Part shown: in pieces, positions 1 to 9,852 of the stretch
Numbering within the stretch: position 1 is the stretch's first letter
Layout: the number at the start of each line of letters is the position of its first letter
Source: Desulfobulbaceae bacterium
GTDB taxonomy: Bacteria; Desulfobacterota; Desulfobulbia; Desulfobulbales; Desulfocapsaceae
Length of the DNA stretch: 48,903 bases
Assembly (NCBI GenBank): GCA_026988015.1
Contig: JALSMA010000041.1
Location: 1 to 48,903, forward strand
Reading direction: 5' to 3'
Notes under the pieces: model-generated
What the model saw: only the letters and a program-made list of their open reading frames with translations
The model's database searches: none
What the model was told of the DNA's origin: nothing
Made by a program: the position numbers and the translations under genes

Positions 1-3
1 TCG

Positions 4-26
4 CTCAAAATTTGGTAAATTTTGAG
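4..26. repeat. Perfect 10-bp inverted repeat
   Basis: The arms at 4-13 and 17-26 are exact reverse complements (CTCAAAATTT and AAATTTTGAG) around a 3-nt loop. The stem is AT-rich with no clear T-run, so it could be an operator or the end of an upstream transcript. The rest of 1-220 shows no gene. Confidence 0.45.
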
Positions 27-220
27 GATAGTCTAATTTCAAGTCGAAAACAGGCATTTTGTCGTCAATAGTTTAATAAATTAACAAGTTACGCTGTCTA
101 CTATAAAGAACGTTGGGACAGCAGTGATAATACATTATACAATACACCAATAAGGCCCCAGTGGGAGAAAGTCTTGTAAAGTAAATCCTTTTATCAACCC
201 CAGCTCACAGCACTATACAA

Positions 221-1117
221 ATGGAAAATTTCATCCTCATCTTTATCTGCCTTACAGCGGGCATGGCCATGCAGAGGCTTGCTATTTTTGACGATCACGC
301 ACCCGTCACCCTGAACCTCTACGTTATCTGGATCGCCCTGCCAGCTCTTATTCTGCGCCAGGTACCCACACTTTCCTTTTCATCAGACCTGTTTATCCTG
401 CTGCTTATGCCCTGGCTGATGACAGGACTGGGAGCCCTGCTGGTCCTAATTGGCAGCAGGATATTTAAATGGTCACGGGAAGTCACCGCGGTATTGCTTC
501 TAACAGTACCGCTGGGGAACACTTCTTTTCTCGGGATCCCCATGATTGAGGCCTTCTGGGGAACAGAGATGGTCTCCTACGGAATTATCTATGATCAGTT
601 CGGATCCTTTATATCCCTTGCCACCTATGGTTCTTTTATCCTGGCACTCTACAGCAAACAACATCAACAGAGCAGCAGGGCCATCGTCAGGAAAATCCTG
701 ACATTTCCACCATTCCTGGCATTGCTGACAGCCCTTATCCTGGCAAAACCATTGCAGCAACCGGCCATTGCCGCCAGTCTGTCCCTGATAGCTTCCTCAT
801 TGGTGCCAGTGGTCATGTTTGCCATAGGACTGCAGCTAAAAATCAAACTGGCACCGGGGCAGAACCTTCCTTTCTGTTTTGGCCTGCTTACCAAGCTGCT
901 AATCGCACCCTTCATCGCCCTGCTGATATGTCAACTCCTTGGAGCCGATGGTCCCGCAGCACGCATCGCTGTTTTTGAGGCAGGAATGCCCCCCATGGTA
1001 ACGGCAGGAGCCATGGCAATGAGTGCCGGATTTGCACCACGACTGACAGCTGCTCTAGTGGGATGGGGAATACTCCTTTCCTTTGCCAGTCTCTCTCTGC
1101 TTGCCTTGTTTCTCTAA
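221..1117 (+). CDS. AEC-family (auxin efflux carrier-like) transporter
   Basis: A 298-residue integral membrane protein made almost entirely of hydrophobic helices, about eight to ten segments. The central LGNTSFLGIP stretch (around residues 98-107) and the C-terminal EAGMPPMVTAG stretch match the conserved unwound-helix regions of the AEC/bile-acid-transporter-like fold. Family members move organic anions such as malate, or auxin in plants, across the inner membrane. The substrate cannot be read from this sequence. The length is normal for the family. The ATG at 221 has no strong ribosome site upstream, but it begins directly with the first helix as expected. It stands alone, convergent with the efflux operon. 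Confidence 0.85.
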   Translation: MENFILIFICLTAGMAMQRLAIFDDHAPVTLNLYVIWIALPALILRQVPTLSFSSDLFILLLMPWLMTGLGALLVLIGSRIFKWSREVTAVLLLTVPLGNTSFLGIPMIEAFWGTEMVSYGIIYDQFGSFISLATYGSFILALYSKQHQQSSRAIVRKILTFPPFLALLTALILAKPLQQPAIAASLSLIASSLVPVVMFAIGLQLKIKLAPGQNLPFCFGLLTKLLIAPFIALLICQLLGADGPAARIAVFEAGMPPMVTAGAMAMSAGFAPRLTAALVGWGILLSFASLSLLALFL

Positions 1118-1227
1118 GTGCAGACCATGCCTGCGGTGTGACTCAAAAGAAAAAGAACTCACACTGGCTCCAGTATCATCTCGACAAAGATGAAATCATC
1201 TAAGCTTATACAATCATGTTTTGTGAC

Positions 1228-1265
1228 TGCAAGGCATAACCTAAGGTGCATAATTGTGCCTTGCA
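1228..1265. repeat. 9-bp inverted repeat in convergent gap
   Basis: TGCAAGGCA at 1228-1236 and TGCCTTGCA at 1257-1265 are perfect reverse complements with a 20-nt loop. They lie between the ends of the AEC gene and the RND pump gene. This may be a bidirectional transcription stop; no T-run follows on the plus strand. Confidence 0.4.
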
Positions 1266-1288
1266 ACGCAAGGTGTAATGAAATAGAT

Positions 1289-1326
1289 AAAAAAAAGGCA
1301 TATACCATGCGCTACATCAGTAATGC
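1289..1326 (-). terminator. Possible terminator of the efflux operon
   Basis: On the minus strand, a GGCAT...ATGCC stem (1322-1326 pairing with 1297-1301) is followed directly by eight T residues (complement of 1289-1296), just after the RND pump stop codon. The stem is short and the loop long, so strength is uncertain. Confidence 0.4.
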
Positions 1327-1333
1327 CGCGGCA

Positions 1334-4300
1334 CTAAACCCTCTGCCACTTTATTCGATAAAAAATAACATACAGAACAGGAACCAGGATAAGGGTCAAT
1401 CCTGTTGCGAAACTGAGCCCGCCCATCACTGTCATCGCAAGCCCTTTAAAGAAGGGGTCAAACACCAGAGGCATCATCCCCAACACAGTTGTAATAGCCG
1501 CCATACATACAGGACGAACACGACTGACAGAGGCATCAATAACTGCCTGAAGCGGTTCCTTGCCTCCATCGATCTCAATATTGATCTGATCAATAAGAAC
1601 GATGGCGTTCTTAATGAGCATACCTGTCAGGCTCAACATACCCAAAAGGGCCATAAAGCCAAAAGGAGAACCTGAACCAAGCAAGCCCACGGTCACTCCA
1701 ATGATGGCAAAAGGAACAGTAAGTAGAATAATGGCCGGCTGCCGGAGATTATTAAACAGCATAATGATGATCAGGATCATGGCAATGGTTGGTGCTGCCA
1801 TATTGGTCTTGATGCCATTCTGGGCCTTGGCCGAGTTCTCCTTTTCCGCCCCCCATGCCATCTCATAACCAATTGGGAGCTCTATGGCTTCAATCTTTTC
1901 CTCCACTGCTTTCTGCATCTCACTTGGCAGCATACCAAACTGGATATTACCTCTGGTACTGATGGTCAGCTTCCGGTTAAAACGCATGCGGAAAGGATCT
2001 TCCGCCACAGTTTCGAATCCACTGATAACCTGATGTATGGGGATTGATTTCCGAAGAGCGGGACTGTAAACCTGCACATCTCCCAAATGCTCCACATCCA
2101 GTCGTTCTTCAGCAGGGAGTCGCGAAACTATGGGAATAAGGTCATCACCTTCACGGTACAAGCCCACCTGTATACCACTAACAGCATTCTCAAGTGCCTG
2201 GGCAAGCATAGTCCGGTTCACCCCTGCCTGTTTTGCCTTTACTTCATCAAAAACAGGAACGATTTTCTTTACCGGGGGCCTCCAGTCATCCCATACACGT
2301 GCACTGTAGGGATAATCACGCATAATCTGCTGAGCCATCGCTGAAAGTTCGCGTAAGACCCTGTCATCCGGCCCCGAAAACCTCACCTCGATATCATAAT
2401 CATCCCCGGGGCCCAGGGCAAACTTTCTCAAAACCGGATCAGCATCGAGAAAGTTTGTCGATATATACTCTTCTATTTCCGGAATCAAAACATCAATATC
2501 CTTATAATCTCTAACACTTACAAGCAACAGACCATAGCCGTCGTCGCTTGTCTGCTCCGTCTGAAATGTCAGAATAAAGCGTGGGGCACCATCACCGATA
2601 TATGACGCCACAGAACTCACCCGGTCATCTTCTAAAAGATGTGCTTCAATTTTACTGACGTCAGCAACAGTCGTCCTGATATCAGTACCAGATGGCAACC
2701 AATAATGTACCAGAAACATGGGTTTTGTAGATGCGGGAAAGAAGCTGCCCTTCAAAAATCCGAATCCGTAAACGGCACTGAAGAGCATTGCAATCATTAT
2801 CACTATGGTTAACCAGCGCGCTCGGATAGACACAGAGAGAATCTTTTTATACGCTACAAAGATAAACCCTTTATAGGGATCATTCTCTTCTTCACTGCCC
2901 TCAACAGTACCTTTTAAAAACATGCTGCAAAACAGGGGTGTTATGGTAATAGCAATAACCCAGCTCAACATCAGTGAGATGAGCATAACCTGAAAAAGAG
3001 AGCGACAAAACTCACCGGTACTGTCCTGAGACATGCCTATACCCCAGAAGGCCAGTACCGCAATAACAGTGGCGCCCAAGAGTGGCATCTGGGTCTGTTT
3101 AACAACTTCAACCGCGGCCTTCAAACGGTTCATTCCACCCTGAAGCCGAATCAGCATACCCTCGGTCACAACAATGGCATTATCCACCAGCATCCCCAAA
3201 GCAATGATAAGGGCACCCAGTGAAATTCTCTCCAGGCTGATGCCCCACATCTTCATGACTATAAGAGTTCCAAACACCGTAATGGCCAGAATCGAGCCTA
3301 TCAGCAAGCCACTGCGTACCCCCATGAATATGAGTAATACAACAATCACAATGAGAACAGCCTCAAGAAAATTGATAACAAAGGCCTTGATAGCCAGGGT
3401 GACATCTGTGGCCTGAAAGTTGATAACCTCAATGGTCATTCCAACCGGAAGCATTGCTTTAAGTTCTGCCAGACGCCTGTTTACTGCAGCACCAAGAGAC
3501 ACAACATTACCACCAGTGGCAATTGATACCCCGATGGATATTGCCGGCACTCCATTCATATGCAGAACCTGACTCGGAGGATCATCATAGTCGCGATAAA
3601 CCTTTGCAATATCTTTTAGATAGATAACTGTGTCTGATTGCGGATCACGAATCTGCAGATCGGCTATACTTGCCACGGAGTCATATTCTCCAGAAGGACT
3701 GATACGAATATACTCTGGACCGACCTTAACTGAACCGGCCGGTATGACGACATTCTGTTCCTTCAGAGATTGATAAACCACATCTATGCCAATACCAAGC
3801 AGGCCCAACTTAGAAGTGGATATCTCAACAAAAATCGCCTCTTTCCGTAGTCCCCAGGTAGTTATTTTCGAGACATCCTGGACCAGCAGAAGCTCTCTAC
3901 GAAGATAGTCTACTGCATCTTCAAGCTGTTTGTAGCTATACCCCTCTCCGGTGATTGCGAGTAGAATTCCGTAAACATCACCAAAATCATCATTCACTAC
4001 CGACGGCATACAGCCCGGAGGCAGTAGATTCTGAACATCTCCAACTTTACGGCGCAACTCATCCCACACTTGAGGAAGACGTTCTTTTCCATATTTATCT
4101 TTGATGCTGACAGTAATAATAGATAGGCCGGCTTTACTGATGGATTTTATTTCTTTCAGCTGACCAAGTTGCTGGATTGCCGTTTCCACCCTGTCAGTAA
4201 CCTCTTCTTCCACCTCCTTGGAAGATGCGCCCGGATAAGCTGTAATCACCACCGCATTCTTAACGGTAAATTCCGGATCCTCAAGCATACCGATTTCTGT

Positions 4301-4387
4301 GAATGCCTGTATTCCCCCCAGCACAAGCATGACAGTAATCACCAGAGTTATCGTTTTCTTTTTGATGGATAATTCAGCAAGATTCAT
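1334..4387 (-). CDS. RND-superfamily efflux pump, inner-membrane subunit
   Basis: A 1017-residue RND permease of the HAE/AcrB type, normal in length. It has an N-terminal membrane helix, two large periplasmic loops, and helix clusters around residues 330-480 and 850-1010. The TM4 proton-relay region reads LGMLVDNAIVV, so it keeps one Asp where AcrB has an Asp pair (D407/D408). The TM10 Lys is present (LIKNAIVLID, comparable to AcrB K940). It would use the proton gradient to export drugs, solvents or other small molecules through the adaptor and TolC partner encoded just upstream. The ATG follows GGGAG by 8 nt and begins 3 nt after the adaptor stop, so the genes are co-transcribed. It ends in TAG. 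Confidence 0.93.
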   Translation of the reverse strand: MNLAELSIKKKTITLVITVMLVLGGIQAFTEIGMLEDPEFTVKNAVVITAYPGASSKEVEEEVTDRVETAIQQLGQLKEIKSISKAGLSIITVSIKDKYGKERLPQVWDELRRKVGDVQNLLPPGCMPSVVNDDFGDVYGILLAITGEGYSYKQLEDAVDYLRRELLLVQDVSKITTWGLRKEAIFVEISTSKLGLLGIGIDVVYQSLKEQNVVIPAGSVKVGPEYIRISPSGEYDSVASIADLQIRDPQSDTVIYLKDIAKVYRDYDDPPSQVLHMNGVPAISIGVSIATGGNVVSLGAAVNRRLAELKAMLPVGMTIEVINFQATDVTLAIKAFVINFLEAVLIVIVVLLIFMGVRSGLLIGSILAITVFGTLIVMKMWGISLERISLGALIIALGMLVDNAIVVTEGMLIRLQGGMNRLKAAVEVVKQTQMPLLGATVIAVLAFWGIGMSQDSTGEFCRSLFQVMLISLMLSWVIAITITPLFCSMFLKGTVEGSEEENDPYKGFIFVAYKKILSVSIRARWLTIVIMIAMLFSAVYGFGFLKGSFFPASTKPMFLVHYWLPSGTDIRTTVADVSKIEAHLLEDDRVSSVASYIGDGAPRFILTFQTEQTSDDGYGLLLVSVRDYKDIDVLIPEIEEYISTNFLDADPVLRKFALGPGDDYDIEVRFSGPDDRVLRELSAMAQQIMRDYPYSARVWDDWRPPVKKIVPVFDEVKAKQAGVNRTMLAQALENAVSGIQVGLYREGDDLIPIVSRLPAEERLDVEHLGDVQVYSPALRKSIPIHQVISGFETVAEDPFRMRFNRKLTISTRGNIQFGMLPSEMQKAVEEKIEAIELPIGYEMAWGAEKENSAKAQNGIKTNMAAPTIAMILIIIMLFNNLRQPAIILLTVPFAIIGVTVGLLGSGSPFGFMALLGMLSLTGMLIKNAIVLIDQINIEIDGGKEPLQAVIDASVSRVRPVCMAAITTVLGMMPLVFDPFFKGLAMTVMGGLSFATGLTLILVPVLYVIFYRIKWQRV

Positions 4388-4390
4388 GGA

Positions 4391-5491
4391 CTATTCTCCC
4401 ATTACTCCTGTGAATTCACGTACTTTCATACCATCTTTCAGCTTCTGCACTCCGGAAACAACCAACCTGTCACCATTGTTCAGCCCTGATTTCACAATAA
4501 TATCACCATTAGTGACCATCCCCACGGACACCTTCTGCCGCACAAGACGCATGTCACTGTCCGTCTTCCAGACAAAAGCCTGTCCTGTTTCATCGTAGAA
4601 AACCGATTGTACAGGTATCTCAATCGAAGCCCCTTCTGCTATTTTCAAGTGACCGTAGACCGTGGCCGTCATACCATCAAGGATGGTCATTCGACTGGGA
4701 GGAGTTATGGAAAACACCACTCGAAAAGTCTGTGTCTGCGAGTCTGCCTCAGTCACAAACTCCTTAACAAATACCTCAAAACGCTCTCCGGGATAGTTGG
4801 CAAACTCTGCCTCAAAAGAGAGGGATGAATCACCCTTGGGCCTGGTCATCAGATTTTCAGGTGCATTTACCACAATTTCCACAGCAGTGGTTCTCTGCAA
4901 AGAGACAATGGGTTGTTTTGCCTGTATAACCTGATAATTTTCAACAAACCTCTTCCCTATCATACCTGCAAAAGAAGCCTTGAGGCTGGTATCATCGTAA
5001 GCTTTTTGGGCAATTGCCAGATCCGCAAGACCCACCTCATAATTCCGTTTCTTGATATCATATGTCGATTTAGGCACAACTTTTTCCCGCAACAGGTTTT
5101 CATAGCGGTCAAGCTCTGCCCTCAACTGGTTCACCCTTGCCTGGGCAGCATTAAGATGACTTTTAAAGTTTGAGGAGTCAATCTGGGCAATGAGAGCGCC
5201 CTCACTGACACGTTGCCCTTCTTTTACAGGGAGTTTGACTAGCTTCCCTGACACCTCAAAAGAAAGTTCAACCCGGTCAAGGGCCTGTACTTTTCCGGGA
5301 AGTTTCATTTCTTTAACCGTGGGCTTCTGCTCAATGGTCACAAGTATTGCCGGGCGCACCACCTCTTCAACAACGGGCTCCTCTTCTCTGGAACAGCCGC
5401 TTAGAGGCCCAAATATAAAAAAGAACATGCACGTCAGTGAGAACATCTTCTTAACTGATGATCCAACTGAGTAATTGTCTAAAATCGTCAT
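4391..5491 (-). CDS. RND efflux membrane-fusion adaptor (HlyD-like lipoprotein)
   Basis: A 366-residue periplasmic adaptor. The N-terminus has a hydrophobic signal ending in the lipobox L30-S-G-C33, so it is probably lipid-anchored. It continues with a biotinyl-lipoyl-like barrel half (residues about 75-100), a short coiled-coil hairpin (about 105-170) including the typical AQARVNQLRAEL stretch, the second lipoyl half, a beta-barrel and the membrane-proximal domain. It bridges the RND pump and the TolC channel. It lies between those two genes in the operon, 60 nt after tolC and 3 nt before the pump. Met16 is an alternative start, which would leave a shorter signal peptide. Confidence 0.92.
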   Translation of the reverse strand: MTILDNYSVGSSVKKMFSLTCMFFFIFGPLSGCSREEEPVVEEVVRPAILVTIEQKPTVKEMKLPGKVQALDRVELSFEVSGKLVKLPVKEGQRVSEGALIAQIDSSNFKSHLNAAQARVNQLRAELDRYENLLREKVVPKSTYDIKKRNYEVGLADLAIAQKAYDDTSLKASFAGMIGKRFVENYQVIQAKQPIVSLQRTTAVEIVVNAPENLMTRPKGDSSLSFEAEFANYPGERFEVFVKEFVTEADSQTQTFRVVFSITPPSRMTILDGMTATVYGHLKIAEGASIEIPVQSVFYDETGQAFVWKTDSDMRLVRQKVSVGMVTNGDIIVKSGLNNGDRLVVSGVQKLKDGMKVREFTGVMGE

Positions 5492-5551
5492 AACTCTTTT
5501 ACCTGTTTATTGTTAGAATCATGTTTTCGGGTCATCCTCGAATACTGTTTT

Positions 5552-6937
5552 TCATAAATCCTTCTGCTTACTGTCTGGCCCTTCCACCACCAGCTGCTCC
5601 CAGCTCTCTGCCCCAACTGCTCTGGCTAAACTTGCCAACCAGATATTGTAGTGATAGACTGCCTGGTAATATTTAGTTCTGGTACTGGTGAGTAGAGTTT
5701 GAGCATCGATAACATCCGTACTGCTGGCGATCTGGTTTTGATAACGTACCTCATTCATTCTCAGATTTTCCTGAGCCTGTTCAACGGCCTTCTTCGCTGT
5801 TTCAATGTTACTATATGATACTTGGACACTTGTGTAATTATCATCTACCTCCATCCGGATCTCATCCATCACTTTGACAAGATACTGTTGGGATTCCCTT
5901 CTGGCAGCTTCTGCCTGATTCACATTGTGCCTGGTCTGCCCCCAAGCAAAAATCTCCCACTGAGCATACACTCCAACTGTAGTCTCATAGGGGAGTTGCA
6001 GATCACTTAAACCGGTTCCATCAACCATGGGATCACCACCATATCGATTGTGGCCAGCACGCATAATCACGTTGGGAAAATAATAACTTCTTGCCAGGGC
6101 AACCTGCTTCTCGGAGGATTCGAGGCCATAATTGGCCTGTTTTAATTCAGGGCGATCGGTGAGGGCTTTCTGCAGCAAAAACTCAAGATCAACAAGTAAT
6201 GGAGCAAGACTTGGAGTATCAACCACAGAAAATTCGGAGGAGAGGGGCTCCTTGATAAGTGTTGCCAGAGTTGTTCTCGCTTTCCTTGTTCTACTACTAG
6301 CCAACCGGAAATCCTGCTTGGCGTTTGCCAAGTGAACTTCGGCTTCCAGCAGGTCATTCATCGGGATAATTTCATTTTCATAAAACTGGTACGAGTCATC
6401 ATAATGAGACGCCAGTTGTTTGACAGTGGCGGCCATAACCTCCTGAAATTTTATGGACATCAAAAGGTTATAATAGGCAGACACTGTCCGATACTTAATC
6501 TCAAGGGTGGCTAGTTCTTCACCAGCCACAGCCTCCTTCAGCCCCAAATCCGCCAGACGGTAACTCTCTATCAAGCGGTACCCCGTAAACAGAGGCTGGT
6601 CAAGATAAAGCCCCATTGCATAATTGTTGTGTACTGTGACACTCACATCTCCAGTATCTGGAAGACCAGTATTTATATCTGACGGGTTAGCAAGATAAGT
6701 ATAACCATAATCCAAGTTAAGTCTGGGCAGGAAATTATCATAGACGGATTGCTTTCTCCACTCAGCTTGTGCTATCCTCTCCATACTGGCAAGAACCGAT
6801 GGGTTTCTGGTTTGCGCCATTTCCAGGCACTCACTCAGAGTGAGTATTTTCCCTGCAACCGCTAGTGACGGTAAGATTAAACAGACAATAAGTGTGCTGG
6901 ACAATAGTAACCTGGCAGCAAAAGCGTATATTTTCAT
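5552..6937 (-). CDS. TolC-family outer-membrane channel of the RND system
   Basis: A 461-residue outer-membrane efflux protein with a cleavable signal peptide (hydrophobic core about residues 8-26, likely cut after AVA). Two OEP repeats with long amphipathic helices follow, and the length fits the family. Residues about 60-120 carry the strand region with LNLDYGYTYL. The protein forms a trimeric outer-membrane and periplasmic tunnel for the RND pump. It is the first gene of the operon (tolC-like, adaptor, pump). The ATG at 6937 is preceded by AGAGGAATTAG, a good ribosome site. The promoter should lie in 6938-7180, which contains no gene. Confidence 0.92.
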   Translation of the reverse strand: MKIYAFAARLLLSSTLIVCLILPSLAVAGKILTLSECLEMAQTRNPSVLASMERIAQAEWRKQSVYDNFLPRLNLDYGYTYLANPSDINTGLPDTGDVSVTVHNNYAMGLYLDQPLFTGYRLIESYRLADLGLKEAVAGEELATLEIKYRTVSAYYNLLMSIKFQEVMAATVKQLASHYDDSYQFYENEIIPMNDLLEAEVHLANAKQDFRLASSRTRKARTTLATLIKEPLSSEFSVVDTPSLAPLLVDLEFLLQKALTDRPELKQANYGLESSEKQVALARSYYFPNVIMRAGHNRYGGDPMVDGTGLSDLQLPYETTVGVYAQWEIFAWGQTRHNVNQAEAARRESQQYLVKVMDEIRMEVDDNYTSVQVSYSNIETAKKAVEQAQENLRMNEVRYQNQIASSTDVIDAQTLLTSTRTKYYQAVYHYNIWLASLARAVGAESWEQLVVEGPDSKQKDL

Positions 6938-7180
6938 CTAATTCCTCTTTACAACAAAAAGTGACATCTCTGACATTAACAGTTCTCTTCTGCTTTCACG
7001 TGGGGGCTCCCCGTCAATCAGTCTCTTTATTGCAGTGGTTGCAAAATCATTTACGAGCAAGCCCTGTTCTCAGTGACAGCCTTGTAAGTATACATCACCA
7101 TAAACACTCACAAGTTCATGAAAATGGCAAAAACGATGAGGATGTCCGAGTTCATAGTATTCTTGTTATGGGCGTGCAGA

Positions 7181-8083
7181 TCAAACAACCTTAATCCCTT
7201 CCAGTTTCCAGTTTTCTGTACCAAGAGGCCGTGCCCAACTCCACTCTTCGGCAAATTTAACAGGTTCTGTCATACTGCCGGAAATCAAATCGCCGCTCTT
7301 TTCATCCACTGTATAATCAAGCAGGTTTGCCGTAAAGAGTACTGTCACAAAGTCTTCCCCATTTGCAGAACCCGCATCAACTATCTCAACGTTTCGAATA
7401 GATATATTCTCAAGTTTATTTAACTCCCCCTTTGCCTCCATCTCGGCAAACCGAGCCTCATATTCAGAGGCCAGCTGCTTTCCGAGCAGATGGCGATAGA
7501 AACTAATATCTCGACGCATCCAGCCAGCCTGGACTTTAAAGAAAACGTCTGATGCCACTTCCAGGAAATAGTCAGGATCAAAATCTGGATCGGCAATACG
7601 TATGATATCTATACCTTCAGCAAGGCTTGTCTTTGCCGGTTCCGGAGGAGGTGGAGGAGCGACTCCGGCGGGTGCTGCTGAGCCACTGCTTCCGCGCGAG
7701 GTCGATCCATAGCTAGGTGGCGTCCCGGCGGGAGGACGGGCTGCAAATCTCTTAAAAAAGAAATAGCCCACAACACCAAGCAGGAGTATAGGCAACAGCC
7801 CCATACCACTCCCCCCCATACCAAAGAGGCTGCCAAAAAGCATCCCGCCAATGGCGCCACCAAGGAGACCTCCTGCCAGACCGCGGCCAAACCCGGATTT
7901 CTGCTGTCCGGTCTGTGGCTGCCTTGTGGTTGCCGGGACTTTCTGCCGGGGTACAGAGCGAAAAGATCTCCCCCCTCCACGCGAACGGGCATCTGAATAA
8001 CTAGCCATGATTCCGGCCTCTACAAAACAGAGGGTAAAAAAAACAAGAAAGAAAGGAGTGAGTCTCCTCATAAATATCAGCAT
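7181..8083 (-). CDS. Tim44-like domain protein, membrane associated
   Basis: A 300-residue protein from the ATG at 8083, which has AGGAG 8 nt upstream; a longer in-frame extension to 8251 lacks such a site and looks non-coding. Order: signal-like hydrophobic stretch (residues about 4-24), a low-complexity Gly/Arg/Ser/Gln-rich stretch, glycine-zipper and membrane helix (GGLLGGAIGGMLFGSLFG, then LLPILLLGVVGYFFF), a Pro/Ala/Ser linker, then a Tim44/MBA1-like domain in the last 150 residues (ADPDFDPDYFLEVASDVFF to the end). Bacterial members of this family are membrane proteins of poorly known role. No operon partner is visible. Confidence 0.85.
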   Translation of the reverse strand: MLIFMRRLTPFFLVFFTLCFVEAGIMASYSDARSRGGGRSFRSVPRQKVPATTRQPQTGQQKSGFGRGLAGGLLGGAIGGMLFGSLFGMGGSGMGLLPILLLGVVGYFFFKRFAARPPAGTPPSYGSTSRGSSGSAAPAGVAPPPPPEPAKTSLAEGIDIIRIADPDFDPDYFLEVASDVFFKVQAGWMRRDISFYRHLLGKQLASEYEARFAEMEAKGELNKLENISIRNVEIVDAGSANGEDFVTVLFTANLLDYTVDEKSGDLISGSMTEPVKFAEEWSWARPLGTENWKLEGIKVV

Positions 8084-8310
8084 AACCAAGCTCCTGAAAA
8101 AGTCTCTGTACAACAATTTTCCTATTACAGGTAAGCCTACCACAGCCTCTGATTTTGTCATCTCTTTTAGAATATCCCCTGTAATTGCACGGCAAAGTGT
8201 GCTACCGTGGCCAGTAAAATCTGTTTCATAAAAATGCACCCTGGAATCCACCCCATCTCAAAACTGAGAGCCATGCACAGTACCCAGTCAACGCCTATCC
8301 ACTGCCCATC

Positions 8311-9837
8311 ATGCTGCTGATCTTCCCACCACTGGCCAAAGCCTGCGAGCCACCGGCAGGGATTTCCCGAATAGCTGGATTCCTGCGTGGCAACGGATCC
8401 AACTGTACACTCTGGGATGCAAACATTGAGGGACAACTCTATCTGCTGAAACTGCAGCAATCACCCGATGACACCTGGAGCAAACGGGCCTGGAAAAATA
8501 TTTCCCGAAACCTTCAGGCCCTGCGTTCCAATGAGATTTACTCACACTCCGACCGCTATCAGCGTGCAGTACGTGATCTCAACCGCGCTCTCACCAGGAG
8601 TCAAAGTGATCATACCGTTTCCACCACGTTAGCAGATTACCAGGACACAGGGTATTCACCACACAACAGTAATGATCTACTCAGGGCTGCAAAGGAATAT
8701 AAAAAGAATATTTTCTTTCCGTTTTTTCAAAAACGTTTGCCCGAACTCCTTGCAAAACAGAAACAAAACACCCAATGGGTTGGGATTTCGATCAATTACC
8801 TCAGCCAGGCCCTACCCGCATTTGTCCTTGCCGGGTACCTGAAACGGGAGTTTCCTGATCTGAAGATTATGGCAGGTGGTGGGCTAATCACCTCCTGGCT
8901 ACGCAGCCCCGGCTGGATCAATCCCTTCTCAATTCTCTTTGACCAGATGATTGCGGGTCAAGGAGAGGCCCCTCTGCTCAAATTACTTGGCAACGATACA
9001 GCCGTCCTCCATCAGGCTCCCGATTACTCCGATCTCCCCATAGACGACTACCTGGCACCCGGCCTGATCCTTCCCTATAGTGCATCCAATGGCTGTTACT
9101 GGAATCGCTGCTCTTTCTGTCCTGAAAAAGCAGAGGGCAGTTCCTATCAAAAGCTCTCGTCAGCACAGGTCAGGGAGGATCTTAAAGGGCTGCTAATCTC
9201 ACACAAACCAGTACTCATTCACTTCCTGGATAATGGGTTGGCTCCCTCTCTGATGAAAGAGTTGATCAGGCACCCACCCGGTACACCTTGGTATGGCTTT
9301 GCCAGGGTAACAGAAGAACTGCAAGATCTCCATTTTTGTAACGATCTACGACAGTCAGGGTGTGTGTTGTTAAAACTCGGCATCGAGTCAGGTTCTCAAC
9401 AAGTCCTTGATGCCATGGATAAGGGTATAAACCTGGAACTTGTTGAAAAAGCGTTACACAATCTCCAAGGAGCCGGAATTGCCACGTACGTTTACCTGCT
9501 CTTTGGAACACCATCAGAAACCATCACTGAAGCCAGACAAACCCTGGACTTCACCCGCAGGAATGCTTATGCTGTTACTTTTCTCAATCTGGCAGTCTTT
9601 AACCTGCCAAGAAACAGTGCGGAAACTGTATCTCTGAAGCTCCGTGACTTTTCCACAGGAGACCTTGGACTCTACTCCGATTTTCACCACCCGAGAGGAT
9701 GGAACAGAAAATCGGTGCGAAAGTTTTTGAGTACAGAATTCAAAGCAGACCCGGTTATCCGCAGAATATTGCAGCGCGACCCACCGTATTTCACATCCAA
9801 CCATGCAGCGTTATTACACACCTGTAATCCAAACTAG
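8311..9837 (+). CDS. Radical SAM protein with B12-binding-type N-terminal domain
   Basis: A 508-residue protein. The N-terminus (LLIFPPLAKACEPPAGI) is typical of the B12-binding domain of class-B-like radical SAM enzymes. The middle region carries the domain's IMAGGGLITSW segment. The iron-sulfur motif is C262-YWNR-C267-SF-C270, a CX4CX2C spacing instead of the usual CX3CX2C. The following GIESGSQQVLDAMDKG stretch is the conserved radical SAM barrel segment. Substrate unknown. The ATG at 8311 lacks a clear ribosome site. The frame stays open about 28 codons further upstream with protein-like content but without ATG/GTG/TTG, so the true start is uncertain. It is followed after 15 nt by the BaiN-like gene, probably in one operon. 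Confidence 0.88.
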   Translation: MLLIFPPLAKACEPPAGISRIAGFLRGNGSNCTLWDANIEGQLYLLKLQQSPDDTWSKRAWKNISRNLQALRSNEIYSHSDRYQRAVRDLNRALTRSQSDHTVSTTLADYQDTGYSPHNSNDLLRAAKEYKKNIFFPFFQKRLPELLAKQKQNTQWVGISINYLSQALPAFVLAGYLKREFPDLKIMAGGGLITSWLRSPGWINPFSILFDQMIAGQGEAPLLKLLGNDTAVLHQAPDYSDLPIDDYLAPGLILPYSASNGCYWNRCSFCPEKAEGSSYQKLSSAQVREDLKGLLISHKPVLIHFLDNGLAPSLMKELIRHPPGTPWYGFARVTEELQDLHFCNDLRQSGCVLLKLGIESGSQQVLDAMDKGINLELVEKALHNLQGAGIATYVYLLFGTPSETITEARQTLDFTRRNAYAVTFLNLAVFNLPRNSAETVSLKLRDFSTGDLGLYSDFHHPRGWNRKSVRKFLSTEFKADPVIRRILQRDPPYFTSNHAALLHTCNPN

Positions 9838-9852
9838 GACAAATCCTAAAAA

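Noticed and set aside
1190-1675. 161-residue plus-strand open frame
   Set aside because: Most of it is antisense to the RND pump 3' end; composition (many His, Asn, Cys) is not protein-like.
8084-8251. N-terminal extension of the Tim44-like protein
   Set aside because: The ATG at 8083 has a good ribosome site and begins the signal-like helix; the extension looks non-coding.
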